In this document: positions 17,801 through 29,426 of the stretch, in pieces
Position numbering within the stretch: position 1 is the stretch's first letter
Layout of the letters: every line of letters starts with the position of its first letter
Source of the DNA: Siphonodentalium dalli
Taxonomy: Eukaryota > Mollusca > Scaphopoda > Gadilida > Siphonodentaliidae
Direction of reading: 5' to 3'
DNA length: 64,000 bases
NCBI GenBank assembly: GCA_032622095.1
Contig: CP136066.1
Coordinates: 232,506,961 to 232,570,960, forward strand
Translations under genes and position numbers: made by a program
Notes under the pieces: generated by a model
What the model was told of the DNA's origin: nothing
Seen by the model: only the letters and a program-made list of their open reading frames with translations
The model's database searches: none

Positions 17801-19190
17801 TGTGTGCAGCTTGAGTCCGAAATAGGGACGGGAGGGTCACCAGAAACTGATACAAAATATTTTTAGTACCAATTACCATCAAATTCAGACACGTTCTTCT
17901 CAAATGATACAAGAAATCAAATTGTGCTGTCTGTCTGTCTTTCTGTCTGTTTGTGTGTTCTATATATAACTTCACGCGGTACAATCGAAGAGGCAAAAGC
18001 TGATACAAATATATTTGGCACTAATTTCCAACAAATTCATACGTGTTTTTATCTAATGATATACCATGAATTAAATCACATTTGGTGTCGTTTGCGTCAC
18101 GGATGGCGAGCGGTTATGCACTATCATAGATAAGATTGCTATTCGCCAATATCTACATATAAGTTAAATATAGTCACCCAGGCCATCTCCATATCAATTT
18201 TAAGGAGATTTTGGCGTTCACATTTCACAATCCCGACAAATGGTCACCCACTTATAAGTCACTTGAACAATTATATCGTCTTAATTGTCATATTTATATG
18301 GGGTTGGCAATCAGGACATTCACACAATGAGCTAGCAAAAGAGATACATAGAAGAAGCATTAAACGTATATTTATCATTCTATTAAAGAGATACATATAT
18401 TCGTGCAAACTGAGAGCCCTCGAACCGTCAAAGGATTGCATATATATTATAACAATATTGAGTCTGTTCCATTCAATACAGTTTCCACATAAAAAGTTAC
18501 AATTTGTCAGGATATATGGAAGGCCTGTTCAAAATAGTGGTCACAGTGTGCAGTCATATATAGTTTCTTCTGATATACAATAAAATGCAGTTAGTAGCAC
18601 ATGACTTTTCAGGATCCTCCCCATACTGACATCTGACAAGAGTTTAGAACAGACTCATCGACTGATATAAACTCAAAATCTCGCTCTGTGTCTGGCAAAT
18701 GTAGCTGATATGACGCGCAGCAACATTTCGTTGAAACTGATAATATTTAGCCAATATATAGCACCATGAACAGAGGAGCACCTGGAAATTTCTTTAAAAC
18801 ATCTGTATCTTCATGGAGATATGATAGCCAGGTATCCTCGAGATCTTAGTCCAACCCACTAGATTGATTGATACATCTCAATATGTAAAACCCAATTGTC
18901 ATCTTTTATTTATGCGAACTAATGTCTTTATGATGTCCATGTATCATATTATAACGTCTGACGTATACGCAGTTGTAAATAAATAAATACTTCATTATTG
19001 GTGGAACGGATTAATCGCGATAAACAGAATGACAATTGACAAGGTGGGCCACTACTTATATTCCATGACTGTAATAATCATGTTTTGTGATGCTATTTGA
19101 ATATACAATTTATGAGAAAACGTATAACACTTTGAACAAGCGTGTTCTCTATTCCCAACAAATATCCACAGCACACAGATGGTTTCACAT
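17800..19190. other. Right part of the Helitron-like element, no gene
   Basis: AT-rich noncoding sequence. Up to about 18110 it still shows weak echoes of the 145-bp unit. I recognise no protein domain in the short ORFs, including the one at 18263-18583. Confidence 0.4.
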
Positions 19191-19226
19191 CGCATTAACC
19201 TGGGCAACGCCGGGTAACCCTGCTAG

Positions 19227-19728
19227 TAGATGATATAAACAAGAGCACCACCAGGCGTGCCTTAATATGCCCTTTTGAAAAGTAAATAATTGTCATCTTT
19301 CAATTACTTTCAAAGAAAATTGGCAATCAGGTACTAAACCTCAATTTACCTGTATTGTATATATTGTATTGTATATACCGGTGTTCTGCTTAATAAGTAC
19401 GTTGCCAGATAAGTCAGTATCTAAAAATAGAATGGCTTAAGCATAGGCCCCGGTTCGCACATGTGCTATGGACGAGCTCTGATTGGCTCTGCACATAAAG
19501 GTAAAGGTCATACTTCGTGTCGGGATAATACATTTTGCCAAATTTTTATTTTGCTGTCACTCAAGATTCTGTGTTCTTTGAGAATCAGGTGTCCTGCCGA
19601 TACCAAACTCTAATTGACGCGGGCAAATTTCACTGAGTTTCATTTCATTTTCAACCTGAATAGATGATAGATCTAAGAAGATTTACAAGACATTCGTCCT
19701 TTTATAACTAGTTGAAGCTTTCCTATGA
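19227..19728. other. Noncoding stretch right of the Helitron-like element
   Basis: I see nothing supportable as a gene. An imperfect direct repeat (TGTATTGTATATA) lies near 19353-19380. Confidence 0.4.
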
Positions 19729-19930
19729 AACAATAAGGACAAACAGTATAAAAACTCATTCTTTGTCAAAACAATCATTGAATGGAACCACCTGGAGGAC
19801 ACGCGGCCAGCGCATATGATTTAACATCAACAACAACATTAACAGCGTAAGTCGTCCAACGGTGAACCTACTATACAGGCTCCTACACCGACCAACATAC
19901 AGATGCAGATCGAACTTGAAACAAGATAAT
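19729..19930 (+). pseudogene. Remnant of a non-LTR retrotransposon RT C-terminus
   Basis: Codons 19729-19800 read Q-Y-K-N-S-F-F-V-K-T-I-I-E-W-N-H-L-E-D. This is the conserved N-S-F-F-x-x-T-I-x-x-W-N-x-L signature at the end of many jockey/CR1/RTE-type ORF2 proteins. The frame is closed just upstream by a stop and degenerates after about 19800. The following CCAACATACAGATGCAGATC stretch may belong to the same 3' end. The rest of the element is not recognisable nearby. Confidence 0.6.
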
Positions 19931-20850
19931 CACAAAGTGAGTATTTACTGTATTATATATTATAATATAAGTGTTTTCCACGTAAAAACATTCAATTAAT
20001 TCTATTCAATATAATTCATTTTCATTGACGCGAAATTAGGTTACTTAGTACAACTGACAGTTCGATAATACGCAAAATTGCGGTAAATGCACCTTATCAG
20101 AAGAAGAAGAACTGACCTCCTCAGTCCTCGATACAATCATTATGATTAAACGCTGAAATGCATAAAACTAAAAGGCCATACGTTGAAATTATTCAGATTC
20201 AGGGGTCATTGATATTGTTACCACATTTTGGTGTGTTGGCTGGTTGGAAACGGGCCAGCTCGGCCCACTCCCAGATCTACTCGTGGCCATATACTATAGC
20301 GACGAGGTCGCCGAGTCACTATGTGGCCATGGAAACGACGATTAGCTTTCTTGAGTAAATTCTCCCAGCCTGCAAAGGTATCTGTGTCAAGGGCGTCACT
20401 GGTGCCTTGTATCGCAACTACCGTACCGTAACGGTGCATATATTTATAATCGCCAATTCGTTATCGCTAATTTTATCAGGGAATTTCATAGGAAATGGTA
20501 GATAAAGAGTGATACCATGCAAAAAAAATTACTCAACCATGCAGGGTAGATATGCCTACGGCTACATGTATACTGAAATGGAGCCTATACAAGTTGGTAG
20601 AGGCATATCAGGAGACATCGGTCGTCATCTTTGTATCTCGTCCCATATGGAATCCATATCCCCCCTCGGCTCAGGGTTCCCATATGGGGTCGATGTCCGC
20701 CATTTTGTTTTTCATGGAACTCTGCCACCTCGGGTATATTTTCGGTGTATTTTGGCGCCAAGAAAAGGGATATCTGTCGGAAATCAAGTTCTGTTAATTT
20801 AAAGACATCAACCCTGATCATTAGGAAAAATGTCCTTAATATGCTAAAAA
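19931..20850. other. Noncoding or unrecognised stretch
   Basis: A minus-strand frame at 20218-20439 encodes a segment with D-T-D-T-F-A-G-W-E that looks protein-like, but I cannot name it and it has no supporting context. The rest, including a pair of CCCATATGG words near 20641 and 20690, shows no gene. Confidence 0.35.
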
Positions 20851-20852
20851 AA

Positions 20853-20880
20853 TGCCTAGGAGAAATATTTCTCCTAGGCA
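20853..20880. other. 28-bp perfect palindrome
   Basis: TGCCTAGGAGAAAT followed immediately by its exact reverse complement, flanked by A-rich sequence. CTCTTAGGC follows at about 20892. It could form a cruciform or hairpin; no function is evident. Confidence 0.9.
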
Positions 20881-20934
20881 AAAACAGCATTCTCTTAGGC
20901 TTTTTTTTTTAATTGTCCAAAACAAGCTCGAATT

Positions 20935-22618
20935 GTTCAATTATGTTACTGAACACGGAAAAATCGCGCGTGGTCTTAGCGTGGTCAACTTCAGAAAAAT
21001 GGCCAGCGTGTTAAAAAACGGTCTGAACACGGCGTGTACATGCCGTGGTCATCCGAGTTCACGCCGTGGTCATCCGTGTTGAAGTCGTGTTATTAGCGTG
21101 ATCAATTTCGGCAATATGGCCAGCGTGTTAAAAAACGGTCTGAACACGGCATGTTCAATGTCGTGGTCATCTGAGTACACGCCGTGGTCATCCGTGTTGA
21201 AGTCGTGTTAATAGCGTGGTCAGCCGTGTTTACGGCATCTACTATTTTCAGGGACAGTGCGGGAGGTGTGAATAATCCGCGACATCTAAGAGTTGCCGCA
21301 GTATTACTTGCGGTAGGCTTTTTTCGGGTATATTTGGCCCGGATTGATTTCGTCAATGAATAAAGAATTGTCAGATAAAATATTTTATAATAAAAAACAA
21401 TTTCATATATTTAATTATATATATGCATGTTTGTTAATCCGTGTCAATGGCCTTTATATCCGTGTCATGTTTTGTTGTCGCGTTTTATTTTAGTTGGCAT
21501 TAATATTTTCTTGTGTTTGTTCATATTACATGTATGCAAACGGTTTCGGTAGTTTGTGCGTCGATATCGTGTCGCAACAAATGGCTGAAAAGTTGGATAT
21601 AACATTACACAAATTCATAAGTTAAAGACATATTATGCACTCTGAGTGCACTCCGTGGTCATCCGTGTTGAAGTCGTGTTCATGCCGTGGTCATCCATCA
21701 TAATAGCGTGGTCAGCAGTGTTTACCCCGTGGTCTGCATCCCAATGCAGAGCGGCACCTACTCTTTTCAGGGACAGTGCGGGAGGTGTGAATAATCCGCG
21801 ACATCAAAGAGTTGCCGCAGTATTACTTGCGGTTGGCTTTGTTAGGTATATTTGGCCCGGATTGATTTCGTCAATGAATAAAGAATTGTCAGATAAAATC
21901 TTTTATAATAAAAAACAATTTCATATATTGAATTGTATATATATGCATATTTGTTTATCTGTGTCTATGGCCTTTATATCCGTGTCATGTTTTGTTGTCG
22001 CATTTTGTTTGTGCGTCGATATCGTGTTCCAAAAATTGGCTGAAAAATTGGATATAACATTACAAAAATTCACAAGTTAAAGACATATTATGCACTCTGA
22101 GTGCACTCCGTGGTCATCCGTGTTGAAGTCGTGTTCATGCCGTGGTCATGCATGCTAATAGCGTGGTCAGCAGTGTTTACCCCGTGGTCTGCATCCCAAT
22201 GCAGAGCGGCACCTACTCTTTTCAGGGACAGTGCGGGAGGTGTGAATAATCCGCGACATCAAAGAGCTGCCGCAGTATTACTTGCGGTAGGCTTTGTTAG
22301 GGTATATTTGGCCAGATTGATTTCGTCAATGAACAAAGAATTGTCAGATAAAATCTTTTATAATAAAAAACAATTTCATATATTGAATTATATATATATA
22401 TCCATATTTGTTTATCTGTGTCTATGGCCTTTATATCCGTGTCATGTTTTGTTGTCGCATTTTATTTTAGTTGGCATTGCTATTTTCTTGTGTTTGTTCA
22501 TATTACATATACGCAAATGGTTTCGGTAGTTTGTGCGCGATATCGTGTTCTAACAAATGGCTGAAAAATTGGATATAGCATTACACAAATTCATAAGTTA
22601 AAGACATATTATGCACTT
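20935..22618. repeat. Tandem family, about 455-519 bp per unit, three copies, with phased GTGNTC words
   Basis: The anchor GGGACAGTGCGGGAGGTGTG occurs at 21251, 21770 and 22225 (offsets 519 and 455). It is followed each time by AATAATCCGCGACATC, a TTGCGGT(A/T)GGCTTT word, GATTGATTTCGTCAATGAA and an AT-rich tail ending AAGTTAAAGACATATTATGCAC. The left portion of each unit is built of CGTGGTC/CGTGTTG words. Parallel ORFs at 21646-22080 and 22101-22529 are by-products of the duplication. Confidence 0.9.
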
Positions 22619-24100
22619 GTTCGGGCGCGTGAAACTGATTAGTTAGTATGCAGGCGCTATGCCAACTGGGGAAATGCAGAATTCTACTAACATTGCCGAA
22701 AATCTCAAACAAATCGACCGTACCACTTCTTAGAAAACATCGTCTGAACTACGCTCAATTTAAATATTTACTTCCCGATTCGGGACGCAACTATCGGCGG
22801 TAAACGAACACAACCGATTTCGCCATCGGGGGGGGGGGGGTTACTGTATTTAATGAATATATAAGAATTACGGTGTGTTTTGTCAATTTGGATATAATAT
22901 TTGTTAAAATAACTACTTTCAGCAAGATTATTATCCATTTCTATTTTATCACCCCACCGGAGTGTTTCACATAACTTTGAACTTTCGCATTTAATGTTCA
23001 AAACGTAACTAAAGTTTTTAATTTTAATTTTAAACAAAAAATTAAAAACTCGGATCAAAATTTATAAATAAAATTCAGTTTTTCCAAATTTAATTTAAAA
23101 TGATCATTTTCAACAATTAATATAATGTTCAAGAATTATCAATATCAAAGTAATTTCATATATATGCACACATTATTATGCTACACTCGTGGCGCGGTCG
23201 GCGCCTCTGCAAAGCAGGCCCAGTCCAAACCAGCTAATTGTACACGGCAGTGCGGTTTGATACCCCCGGGTAATTATCGGCTGATAGCATGTGTGTTACA
23301 TCACTAATTAGTTTATCACAAGGATGTATTAACGTGCTATTTGAACCTATTTACCAAATGTAAGCATACATCGCCACATTAAACATGTTTCTGAATTTCT
23401 TTTAACACGGTTGTAGTAAGAATTAAACGAGAGGCCGATCACGATCGGCAGATGTTTAACCCATACCTTGGCGATAGCGATTAGCTATAACTGATAATTG
23501 GTCAAAGATATGATCACAGTAATACATATATCAGTACCTAACTTAAAATCTAAAGGTCAAATAATTTGTCTTAAGAAGGGGTTAAAGTAATTGGGGTGGG
23601 GGAGGAGTCGTTTTAAATCTCATAACTCTGTCCCTATTCACACAAGGACCTCTCACTGTGAGATCCAATTGTTTAGCCATTAATAAATTTGACAGATAGG
23701 ATAAACAATTATCCAGCCAGCAGGTTGTTCATCTTTACCTTCATACAACCACCCCCTAGAGCTCTGTAACATATGTCATCACTCAATTAATAACAGATTT
23801 TGCTTGGAATGACATCTATTAAAGGTATTCTCATACTCTGGATATTGGATGTTCACATGTCAATTTATTGATATCATTATATTACATGCAACTATTGCAA
23901 TAAAATCTTCACATTTTCAATACAGGACATCACACCTTATTAATGGAATACAACTAAAACAAATTAGTGTCAATAACAATTTTTTTTTTTTAATTAAAAT
24001 AATTTTTTTAGTATTATAAAAGTTTTTTAATATTTGTTTATGTTAAATTGAGCGAGGAAATACAATCTAAAAAAAATATGAAAAATCCAAATTTCAAATT
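22619..24100. other. AT-rich noncoding stretch
   Basis: I see no supported gene. It holds a 13-base G run (22828-22840), several AAATTTAATTTAAA-type tracts (23030-23110) and A/T homopolymers near 23985 and 24065. The phrase GCGGTTTGATACCCCCGGGT at about 23251 is shared with the 731-bp family at 26-27 kb. Confidence 0.5.
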
Positions 24101-24104
24101 AAAA

Positions 24105-24345
24105 GAAAAAAGAAGGGTCATAACTCCTTTAAAATAAATCGGATCAAACCCATATTCAAACTCGAACTGTATTTTGGGATGAGAAACCTATAAACAAAAT
24201 TTGGTTCCGATCAAATAGAAAATGTTAGAGTTATCGCATTTTACCTAAAGTGTCTGACAGACAGACAGATATAGATGGACGGACAGACGAGTGGTCAATC
24301 CGGACATTGACGCTATGTGTACCATACTATGGTATAGGTACACAT
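24105..24345. repeat. GGGTCATAACTCC-type repeat unit with (GACA)n tail, copy 1
   Basis: Contains GGGTCATAACTCC, GGATCAAACCCATATTC, AACTCGAACTGTATTTTGGG, AATTTGGTTCCGATCAAA and GAGTTATCGCATTTTACC, then GACAGACAGACAG. It ends in the palindromic ACCATACTATGGTATAGGT. The same order recurs at 24.94-25.48 kb. Confidence 0.85.
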
Positions 24346-24935
24346 AAAAAGTTTTATCTCATGCAGAGTACAGGAAAAATACATCAAACCTGGTGTGCCC
24401 CTTTAATTTTTCAATTCACATATGTAATCAATTGAAATCAATGTCGAAAAAGCTTTCCATTAATATATAGATAAAACAAACTAGACCTACAGTACTAAAA
24501 GTGTTATGAACAATTATTTTGTTCCCATAGACTGATACAGAGCTGTCAAGTTTTTAAAACTTTGAAAACCAAAGTTGTCTTCCCATGAAACCAACAAAAT
24601 TCCAATGGTAATGCTATTAAACAATGAAACCAGATTATGCCTTTAAGATGAAATTTAAATAACCATGCATATAAAATATAATAGTATAAACATTCCACCT
24701 ATGATATGGCCAGAGATACTTATAGAGTATAAAGTATATCTGGTACAGCCAACACATCTCCTAGCAGTTAATTAACTCAACACAAGATAACCAACTTCAT
24801 GGTATTGTAACTAGATACTAACTCTGTGTGAGAAGACACAAGAGAGAGACAACAGCATCCTGAACCTGATTTATTAGATATTATCTAGACAGTGCCACCT
24901 GTGTATATTTGATATATTTTAGCGATGAATAAAAT
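24346..24935. other. AT-rich noncoding stretch
   Basis: No gene or clear repeat seen. Confidence 0.4.
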
Positions 24936-24939
24936 AATC

Positions 24940-25485
24940 AAAGGGCCATAACTCCAGTAAAAAGTCCCGGATCAAACCCATATTCGAACTCGATCTGTAT
25001 TTTGAGTTGAGAAACTCACATACAAAATTTGGTTTCTATCAGTTGAAAAATTGTAGATTTATCGAAACATGCATGAATTCTATGTCAAAGGGCCATAACT
25101 CCATTAAAAAATATCGGATCAAACCCATATTCGAACTCGATATGTATTTTGGGCTGAGCAACCCGCGCCTGCCAAATTTGGTTACGGTCAAATGAATTTT
25201 TTTTTAGTTATGGCAGCATGCATGAATTCCAAGTTGAAAAAGGGCCATAACTCTGTAACAAAATCTCGGATCAAACCCAAATTCGAACTCGATCTGTATT
25301 TTGGGCTGAGAAACCCATAAAAAAAATTTGGTTTCGATCGGATAGAAAATGTTTGAGTTATCGCATTACTCGTAAAGTGTCTACGGACAGACGGACAGAC
25401 AGACGGACAGACGGACCAACGACGAGTGGTCAATCCGGGCAACGACACTATGTTTACCATACTATGGTATGGGTAAACATAAAAA
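24940..25485. repeat. GGGCCATAACTC tandem repeat, three units of about 125-165 bp plus terminal palindrome
   Basis: GGGCCATAACTC starts at about 24944, 25090 and 25242. Each is followed by CGGATCAAACCCA, ATTCGAACTCGAT, TGTATTTTG(G/A)G and an AATTTGGTT word. The last unit continues into (GACG/GACA)n at 25384-25416 and the palindrome TACCATACTATGGTA near 25456, as in copy 1 at 24.3 kb. Confidence 0.88.
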
Positions 25486-25790
25486 TGTAAATTAATTAAA
25501 TAAAGCCGATTATTCTCATTTTAGAAACATACATAAAGGATGATAAGCCTTGATTATGGCGGAAAATATTTATATTGTAGGTAACATACCTTTATTAGGT
25601 GATTATGTGCGGTCCGTACAACGAACCGGAGGACAGGCATAATATATATGTATATGATGTCTTTGGGCTATTCATATTCCACCGACACGGAGAAACGGAA
25701 CAATTCCTATAGGTGCCGCGTTGGTTTAAACATTCAGACTTTTTGTCAGTAAAAACATTCTACAATACGTTTTACGCCATCATTTTAACG
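25486..25790. other. Noncoding stretch
   Basis: No gene or recognisable element seen. Confidence 0.35.
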
Positions 25791-25794
25791 AGAA

Positions 25795-27265
25795 CAGCGC
25801 TCCTACATTAGCCGCTGGCCTGTTCTGTCGACATGTATAGGTCCTGGGGTACATCACTGCGACAACGGCATTCGAAATGGCGTCATTGGGCTTCACGTCA
25901 ACTGAAAAAACTCAGCAAATCATCCTAGGTGCGATTTAAAACCTCCGGATTCATCGACAGACTTTCAGCCTGAATCAGTGTTCTGTGTTTTACACTAAGA
26001 ATTCATCAATCTGATCGAATTGAGTGTGCTCACGTATGGAGTGTCGACACTGTTATGACCAGGTGATATTATTCAACAAATATTTAAAGGATATCTCGTT
26101 TTTTTTAATTTTAAATTTATTCAAATTTAATTTAAAATTAAACATAAAATCGAAAAGATGGATGTACAAGGAGCATGGTTACCTTCGCTAGTATATACAG
26201 GGTGGGATAACACGATTACCGTTTATATATGGCTAAAGTCGTGAATTTGGAGATATTCAGCCCAATATAGTTTGCAACAGAATCGCGACTATGGTTCGAA
26301 AACCACCTTAGTTGCGGACAAGAACTACGCTCCTCACATGTGTCGATTGCGAGTTCTGTCGACATGTATATGTCGTGGTGTATATCACCATGGCAAATGC
26401 ATTCGAACCGGCGTCATTTGCACTTCAATTCTACTGAAAAACAGAGCAAATCTTAAGTGCGGTTTGAAACCCCCGGGTACACCGATGTATAGTTTAGTTT
26501 TGAATATTCTGAGTTTTACGTCTTATTTTCGGACAAGTGTCACGTTTGTCCAAAACGAACAAACGGCGGGTTGTCGACATGTATATGTCGTGGGGTGTAT
26601 CACCATTACATAGCGATTCGAACCAGCGTCACGTGCGCTTTTATTCTACCGATAAACTCACCAAAACGTAGGTGCGGTTTGAAACCCCCGGGTATAGACT
26701 TGATGTGAATGTTCTGTGTTTTACACTAAGCATTCATCAATGTGATCGAATTGAGTGTGCTCACGTATGGAGTGTCGACACTGTTATGACCAGGTGATAT
26801 TATTGAACAAATATTTAAATGATATCTCGTTTTTTTAATTTTAAATTTATTCAAATTTAATTTAAAATTAAACATAAAATCGAAAAGATGGATGTACAAG
26901 GAGCATGGTTACCTTCGCTCGTATATACAGGGTGGGATAACACGATTACCGTTTATATATGGCTAAGGACGTGAATTTGGAGATATTCAGCCCAATATAG
27001 TTTGCAACAGAATCGCGAGTATATGGTTCGAAAACCACCTTAGTTGCGGACAAGAAATACGCTCCTTACATGTGTCGATTGCGAGTTCTGTCGACATGTA
27101 TATGTCGTGGGGTATATCACCATGGCAAATGCATTCGAACCGGCGTCATTTGCACTTCAATTCTACTGAAAAACAGAGCAAATCTTAAGTGCGGTTTGAA
27201 ACACCCGGGTACACCGATGTATAGTTTAGTTTTACGTCATATTTTCGGACAAGTGTCACGTTTGT
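25795..27265. repeat. 731-bp tandem duplication with further partial copies
   Basis: Two long copies at about 26000-26515 and 26731-27235 share TGAGTGTGCTCACGTATGGA, ATTTAATTTAAAATTAAACA, GATGGATGTACAAGGAGCAT, ACATGTGTCGATTGCGAGTT and GCGGTTTGAAAC with a 731-732 base offset. Partial copies of the GTCGACATGTATA...GCGGTTTGAAAC segment lie at 25820-25960 and 26570-26700. Matching ORFs at 26272 and 27070 follow the repeat. Confidence 0.9.
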
Positions 27266-28120
27266 CATAGTACCATAATATGCAATTATTATGATACGTT
27301 AAATGCAATATTTATGACCAAAAAATCTTGGTGAATTTATCTTTTTATATATTTTAAAATATTATTTTGCGAAAACCCGTGCCAATGAATTTTCTTAAAT
27401 ATGCAAGACTGAAAAACAAAGTGAAAATATTGTATCCATAAATTGTTATGGACTTTTTTTGTCGGGGTTTTGTTTTCGTGTTATTATTATAGCAGAAAAA
27501 GTCACATCGTCGTTGTACTGATTATAATTCATCCAAGCAAAAAGGGACCCAATCTACAAAGAGACCGCCAAACAATAGGCTGGTAATTGTCATAATTACA
27601 TAACGAGTAGTTAGATGTCTGTCTCGATAATGCATGGTTTGTTCATTGCCATCGATTACATAGCGGGATTAAGTATCTCGATACTGTAGACGGACAGTAC
27701 AAATACACAGGTTGTTGTTCGTTTTATTTTTGTGACTATAGAATGCCTGAATTTAAATGAGATATACTGAGTAGATATAACGTTAAAAATATATCTTTAA
27801 TAACACCATCAAAGATATGGAAAAGTTATGCATGTAGTATGTTTTTTCCAGGAGAGCAAAATGTATATGTTAGTGTTATTTCTGTTCTAGGTTCATGCTT
27901 TCGTTTTCAGAAATGTGTGAAGACGATGTAATAAAGAGCGTTTCCTAATATGATAATACTATCCTGTTGAATTGACGCTTTTCTTTTCACGTGTATTGTC
28001 CTGATAATTGTCGTGTATCAATGGCGGCAATTATTTGTCCTTCATATTTTTGCTGCACGTGCAGAGACTGTATTTTCAAGGTGTTGGCCGGTAATTGTGT
28101 ATGGATATGTAAGTATCAGC
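27266..28120. other. AT-rich noncoding stretch
   Basis: No supported gene. AATAAAGAGCGTTT at about 27931 is the same word that recurs three times inside the long-TIR element at 35.2-35.5 kb, which hints at a shared dispersed repeat. Confidence 0.4.
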
Positions 28121-28124
28121 ATAG

Positions 28125-29150
28125 GCCGTTTTAACGGAAAAATTTTACATGCTGCAAGATGAGATGAGTCATTTGCCGATATAGCAATACCAAATTGGTT
28201 ACGATCAGCCGTCGGGAACATGTCATATAAATCAAATTACTTTGTTTGAACGGAGAATGTTTATTACGGGTAGCGGTCGGCGCGCTTTTTCGGGCTGTGT
28301 TCGGGAACATTTTGTGAGATTACTATAAACATTTTTAACTGAAAATTTCTGCATGCTGCAAGATGCGTCATTTGCCGATTTAGCAATACCAAATTTATGA
28401 CGATTGGTCTTCGGGAACATGTCATATAAATCAAATTACTACCGAGGGGTATCGACCCCACTATAAATATTTGAGTATAAAGTTTGAACGGAGAATGTTT
28501 ATTATGGGCAGCGGTCGGCGCTTTTTCGGGCTGTGTTCGGGAACATTTTGTGAGATTACTATAAACATTTTTAAAGGAAAATGTTTGCATGGTGCAAGAT
28601 GCGTCATTTGCCGATTTAGCAGTACCAAATTTAAAATGATCCGACGTCGGGAACATGTCATACAAATTAAATTACTACCAAGGGGTATCTACCCCACTAG
28701 AAATATTTGAATATACAGTTTGAACGGATAATGTTTATTACGGGCTGTGTTCCGGTACATTTTGTGAGATTACTAAAAACATTTTTAACGGAAAATTTGT
28801 GCATGGTGAAAGATGAGTTAGTTGCCGATTTAGCAGTACCAAATTTATTATGTTCCGACGTTGGGAACATGTCATAAAAATTAAATTACTACCAAGGGGT
28901 ATCGACCCCACTAGAAATATTTGAATATACAGTTTGAACGGATAATGTTTATTACGGGCTGTGTTCCCGGACATTTTGTGAGATTACTAAAAACATTTTT
29001 AACGGAAAATTTTTGCATAGTGAAAGATGAGTTATTTGCCGATTTAGCAATACCAAATTTATGATTGGACATCAGTAACATGTCATATAAATAAAATTAC
29101 TAACGAGGGGTATCGACCCCACTATAGAAATATTTGAGTATAAAGTTTGA
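28125..29150. repeat. Tandem repeat of about 214-236 bp, four full copies and a leading partial
   Basis: Recurring order: TTTGAACGGA(G/T)AATGTTTATTACGGG, CATTTTGTGAGATTACTA, AACATTTTTAA, GATTTAGCA(A/G)TACCAAATTTA, AACATGTCATA, then GAGGGGTATCGACCCCACTA. Full copies begin near 28246, 28482, 28719 and 28934. The first two include a GGTCGGCGC...TTTTTCGGG segment that the last two lack. GGGGTATCGACCCC is a short inverted repeat kept in every full copy. The multi-frame ORFs here are by-products. Confidence 0.9.
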
Positions 29151-29424
29151 ACACAGAATGCTTATTGCGGGTAATTATTTTACAAGCAATATATATAATT
29201 GTTGCATCGTTCCTGTTCTAGGTATGTCTTTTTTGATGATTTTGTTTTCGAGACATAATCATTGATGAAATTTACATGGAGAAATCTTGATATTTACATG
29301 GAGAAATCTTGATTTTTTTTTCACTAAATATTGTAAATTATCTTACACTTTTTTTTGTAAAAGATTAATTAAAATGGTAAATAAATCTAGATTGGTTTAT
29401 CATTGATATTTCCAGATGTTTCCA
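29151..29424. other. AT-rich noncoding stretch
   Basis: Contains a 21-base direct repeat unit ACATGGAGAAATCTTGATAT/TTTT at about 29273 and 29297. No gene. Confidence 0.4.
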
Positions 29425-29426
29425 AC

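Larger units (their letters stand above)
16580..19226 (+). mobile_element. Helitron-like non-autonomous element with internal tandem array
   Basis: The left end is A then TCTATATCTATATTTGCG (from 16580). The right end has a 6-bp stem (ACCTGG/CCGGGT, one G-T pair) with a GCAACG loop, then AACCCTGCTAG and a host T. A TC start, a hairpin just before CTRR and insertion between A and T are the Helitron criteria. No Rep/helicase ORF is present, so it is non-autonomous. The interior is a 145-bp tandem array plus AT-rich sequence. A second (GTCT)n-TTCTATA segment at about 17925 suggests nesting or an internal duplication. Confidence 0.7.

Noticed and set aside
20218-20439. Minus-strand 73-codon protein-like ORF
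   Set aside because: The composition looks protein-like, but I cannot assign a family, there are no neighbouring exons, and the length is within chance.
20853-20880. microRNA precursor
   Set aside because: The palindrome has no loop and the flanks do not extend the pairing, so it lacks a plausible pre-miRNA shape.
21646-22529. Two parallel ORFs of about 142 codons
   Set aside because: They are the same stretch of a tandem duplication (offset 455). The peptide is a translation of GTGGTC-type words and AT-rich sequence, and the frames diverge through an indel.
23190-23300. tRNA-like GC-rich segment
   Set aside because: No cloverleaf with T-arm GTTCRA and acceptor pairing could be built. Part of it is shared with the repeat family at 26-27 kb.
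26272-27270. Two similar Cys-rich ORFs (113 and 66 codons)
   Set aside because: They follow the 731-bp duplication and read through palindromic ACATGTATATGTCG sequence. The frames are not kept between copies.
28232-28974. Overlapping minus-strand ORFs with repeated peptide
   Set aside because: They are by-products of the 214-236 bp tandem repeat; the unit lengths are not all multiples of three and the frame shifts between copies.
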